Positions 62,265 to 64,000 of a DNA stretch of 64,000 nt are shown here, piece after piece. Both the position numbers and the translations under genes were made by a program. This DNA comes from Lepidostoma basale (Eukaryota; Arthropoda; Insecta; Trichoptera; Lepidostomatidae). The stretch is from contig JAHDVF020000899.1 of assembly GCA_022606425.2 (NCBI GenBank), positions 186,001-250,000 on the forward strand. The letters are read 5' to 3'. Positions within the stretch are counted from its first letter, which is position 1. Each line of letters starts with the position of its first letter. The notes under the pieces were generated by a model. It made no database searches. It was given only the letters and a program-made list of their open reading frames with translations, and was not told where the DNA came from.

Positions 62265-62575
62265 TGTTATGTTTCTTACGTTGTATTTTGAAATATAATA
62301 TTTTACATCTATTTCTTTCTTGTTGTATACATACGTGGTCTTTTCTTCAGAGGGTTGCTTCTCCTGTGATGTAGATTCCCAGATGTCCATCCATCTTTTA
62401 GGAGGTCTTCCACGAGGACGAGTCCCGTGAGTCGGATGTAGATAAAGGAGTCTGGTGGTGTCCATTCTTTGGACATGACCGTACCAATCCCTCTTTTGCT
62501 CTCTCTCAGTGTCTTCATCTCAGAAGTCATCCAAACTTGTTTGGTCCTGACTGTGTCTGCCCTGACTTGATTATT
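62265..62575 (-). pseudogene. L-G LINE C-terminus, minus strand
   Basis: Minus frame 62465-62309: 'MDTTRLLYLHPTHGTRPRGR', 'PPKRWMDIWESTSQEKQPSE'. Preceded by 'MSKEW' and 'MKTLRESKRGIG' in another frame. This is the GRP-RW-D motif typical of LINE C-termini. Confidence 0.65.
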
Positions 62576-62662
62576 TTAATTTATATTTTAAATAATGTGT
62601 TGTGTAACAAAGTTAACAAAGATATAAAATATTGTACAAGTATATTTCAATTCCTTGAATTA

Positions 62663-63161
62663 CATAGAGTGTTTTTTTAGAGGTTTGGTTTTTAAACTAG
62701 CAACATTGTTTCTACAGACTGCCAATTTGACGGTTGATAGTTGATTTGTAGTCAAAACGTTTTGCCATTTTACAATAAATAGACTGACGTCAGAACAGCG
62801 CTTGCAAATTGTGCAAATATTTTGAAAATCATGGTTCGGTTCGCCAAACTTATCGTGCACTACGTCCATTATCGTCCATCCGAGCAAGTTATTCGGAAGA
62901 CCATGGATCGTTTTCGCACCACGTACACTCTAGTGGATAATACGCATCCACCAAGGCGACAATTGTCGAAAATTGGATTTCACGATTGCACTTCATTCGA
63001 GCTAGCCGTGGTGCTCATATGCCCGAAATCATATTTAAACAGTTATGACATAGAATTATCTATTTAATAAAGCCAATATCATAGACATTAACATTATTTT
63101 AATGTATTTTTTTTTTCATTTTGAATATGTATTGAATACCTCTAAAAAAATACCCTATGCA
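62663..63161 (+). mobile_element. Tc1/mariner-like relic with TIRs
   Basis: The terminal repeats CATAGAGTGTTTTTTTAGAG and the complement of CATAGGGTATTTTTTTAGAG enclose 499 bp. A TA within each end could be the target duplication. The plus frame 62822-63067 contains 'PSEQVIRKTMDRFRTTYTLV' and 'NTHPPRR', resembling the N-terminal helix-turn-helix of insect Tc1/mariner-type transposases (DUF4817-like). The catalytic part is missing. Confidence 0.6.
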
Positions 63162-63164
63162 AAT

Positions 63165-63570
63165 AATAAATGGCTAACGTACTTAAGATTTAATTTCAAA
63201 TAATATTGCGTATATATAATAGTATTATATATTGAATATAACTTTGAATTTATAAGTGTCCGTATAAGTGTCAAGGTGGTAAACATTTTATTACTACGAT
63301 TTAAAATAATCTTAGATTAAATATCTTCGGCATTTGAGATACGCAAGTCTGTAAGTTATTATATGCGCTTGGAATGGCCGAGTAATGCAATTGACTATCG
63401 GTTCAAGGCATATGCGTTATGATATGCGAGTTATCTAATCCTATTCTCGCAATAACAGCTGATAGTGACATGTTTTGAAAGCTTCTAGGAAAAGAGTAAA
63501 TGTTATTTTAGTATGATAGCGAGCCCACAGTTGTGTAGAGAATATCTAAGTAGATAATTTGATTAACTTG
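63165..63570. other. Unassigned spacer
   Basis: No element recognised before a family-A arm scrap (CGCTGTTTATGGTATAGAAT) at about 63583. Confidence 0.35.
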
Positions 63571-63807
63571 TTAAAATATAAAACGCTGTTTATGGTATAG
63601 AATTTTTATTTTATTTTTCACGACGTATAATAAAGTACCAAACTCAACTCCAGTAAGAACTTAAAAATGCCATCAAAGAAATTATTCAAATTGACGTTGG
63701 AACAAATACACATAAAATGGTTCGAACAATCACGAAAATTTATTTTAACAGCTGAAAAAAATATTGTAGTACTTGATTATGTCGACATAGTCAATACGAA
63801 CGAAAAA

Positions 63808-63876
63808 GTCAGTTTTCTAGCAGCTTTATTATATTTTATGGGAATGACATGTTTCGCCCTTCTAAGGCATTATCAA
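63808..63876 (-). repeat. Family-B ribozyme repeat
   Basis: The minus strand reads TTTGATAATGCC-TTAGAAG-GGCGAAACATGTC (63876-63846), a B-type degenerate hammerhead, preceded by TTTTCTAGCAGC-type arm sequence. The open frame 63667-63903 runs across it and is not a gene. Confidence 0.6.
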
Positions 63877-63879
63877 ATG

Positions 63880-64000
63880 ATACTACAAGACAAATACTCT
63901 TGACTTTGGAGAGTATTTTGTATTCCTAATGTCGAACCATCTCTCATGCGTTCCTGGTATTATATATTCCTTATGTTTTACCTGTTCTCAATAGATGCCT
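63880..64000 (+). mobile_element. L-J LINE 3' UTR, truncated by window end
   Basis: GACAAATACTCTTGACTTTGG, CGAACCATCTCTCATGCG and TTCTCAATAGATGCCT match the L-J 3' region at 41820-41945. Confidence 0.65.

Noticed and set aside
63667..63903. Small protein gene of 78 residues
   Set aside because: The second half of the frame is translated B-family repeat. The start region has no homology I can name.
1..64000. Penelope-like reverse transcriptase or GIY-YIG endonuclease to drive the ribozyme elements
   Set aside because: I looked for it in all frames supplied; every reverse transcriptase trace has RTE, Jockey/R1 or CR1/L2 features, and no GIY-YIG motif was seen.
1..64000. CRISPR array or prokaryotic operon structure
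   Set aside because: Repeats are dispersed and inverted, not regularly spaced; composition and elements are those of an animal genome.

Overview
The window is repeat-dense, AT-rich animal nuclear DNA, most likely from an arthropod and probably an insect. The evidence is mariner, hAT-like and other terminal-inverted-repeat (TIR) elements, many 5'-truncated RTE-like and Jockey/CR1-like LINE ends, tRNA-derived SINEs and very AT-rich spacers. I cannot name the order. I see no convincing host protein-coding gene, no rRNA, no functional tRNA and no CRISPR array. Almost every coding trace belongs to a decayed mobile element, so this is intergenic DNA or a large intron in a TE-rich genome.

LINE layer. 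The commonest element, called L-A here, is an RTE-like LINE. Its protein ends in a 'RWFGHMERM...GRPRKTWHDQI...VWRSILSAYP' domain, and the stop codon is followed almost at once by a short tandem tail, usually (TTAG)n. About 27 copies lie on both strands; the longest is at 32303-33410 (minus). At least eight other RTE-like families (L-B to L-I) appear only as their last 200-700 bp, many with (GAA)n tails. A Jockey/R1-like family (L-J, GATTT tail) and a CR1/L2-like family (L-K, best copy 47540-49080) are also present. A short non-autonomous element carrying the L-A 3' end and (TTAG)n tail occurs three times, each bounded by target-site duplications (TSDs).

DNA-transposon layer. There are mariner relics at 4040-5470 and 36146-36898, a hAT-like MITE at 26610-26850 with a partial copy at 47374, a Tc1/mariner-like relic at 62663-63161, and two TIR elements with 4-bp duplications nested in one foldback (50543-51390 and 51573-51797).

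Ribozyme layer, the most interesting signal. Spread over the whole window are foldback elements in at least nine sequence families (A to I). Each family carries, often on both strands head to head, the hammerhead ribozyme core CUGANGA - stem II - GAAAC-nn-GU[C/U/A]. Stem II differs between families and sub-families but remains paired, which is compensatory change. Stem III is always a very short palindrome (ACAUGU, ACCGGU or ACAGCUGU), as in minimal type I hammerheads known from Penelope-like retroelements and animal retrozymes. Stem I is convincing in families C, D, E and G (4-7 bp). One family-A copy is bounded by a perfect 13-bp TSD inside an older L-A copy, and one B copy by a 14-bp TSD inside a mariner, so these units move by retrotransposition. 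Families A, E and F share a 3'-terminal module next to the insertion site. No Penelope reverse transcriptase or GIY-YIG protein is in the window; mobilisation must come from elsewhere.

The layers nest in a readable order: mariner, then B foldback, then L-C LINE at 4040-5470; L-A then A foldback at 29395-30190; E foldback then SINE-like repeat at 13930-14580; D foldback then two TIR elements at 50505-51960.
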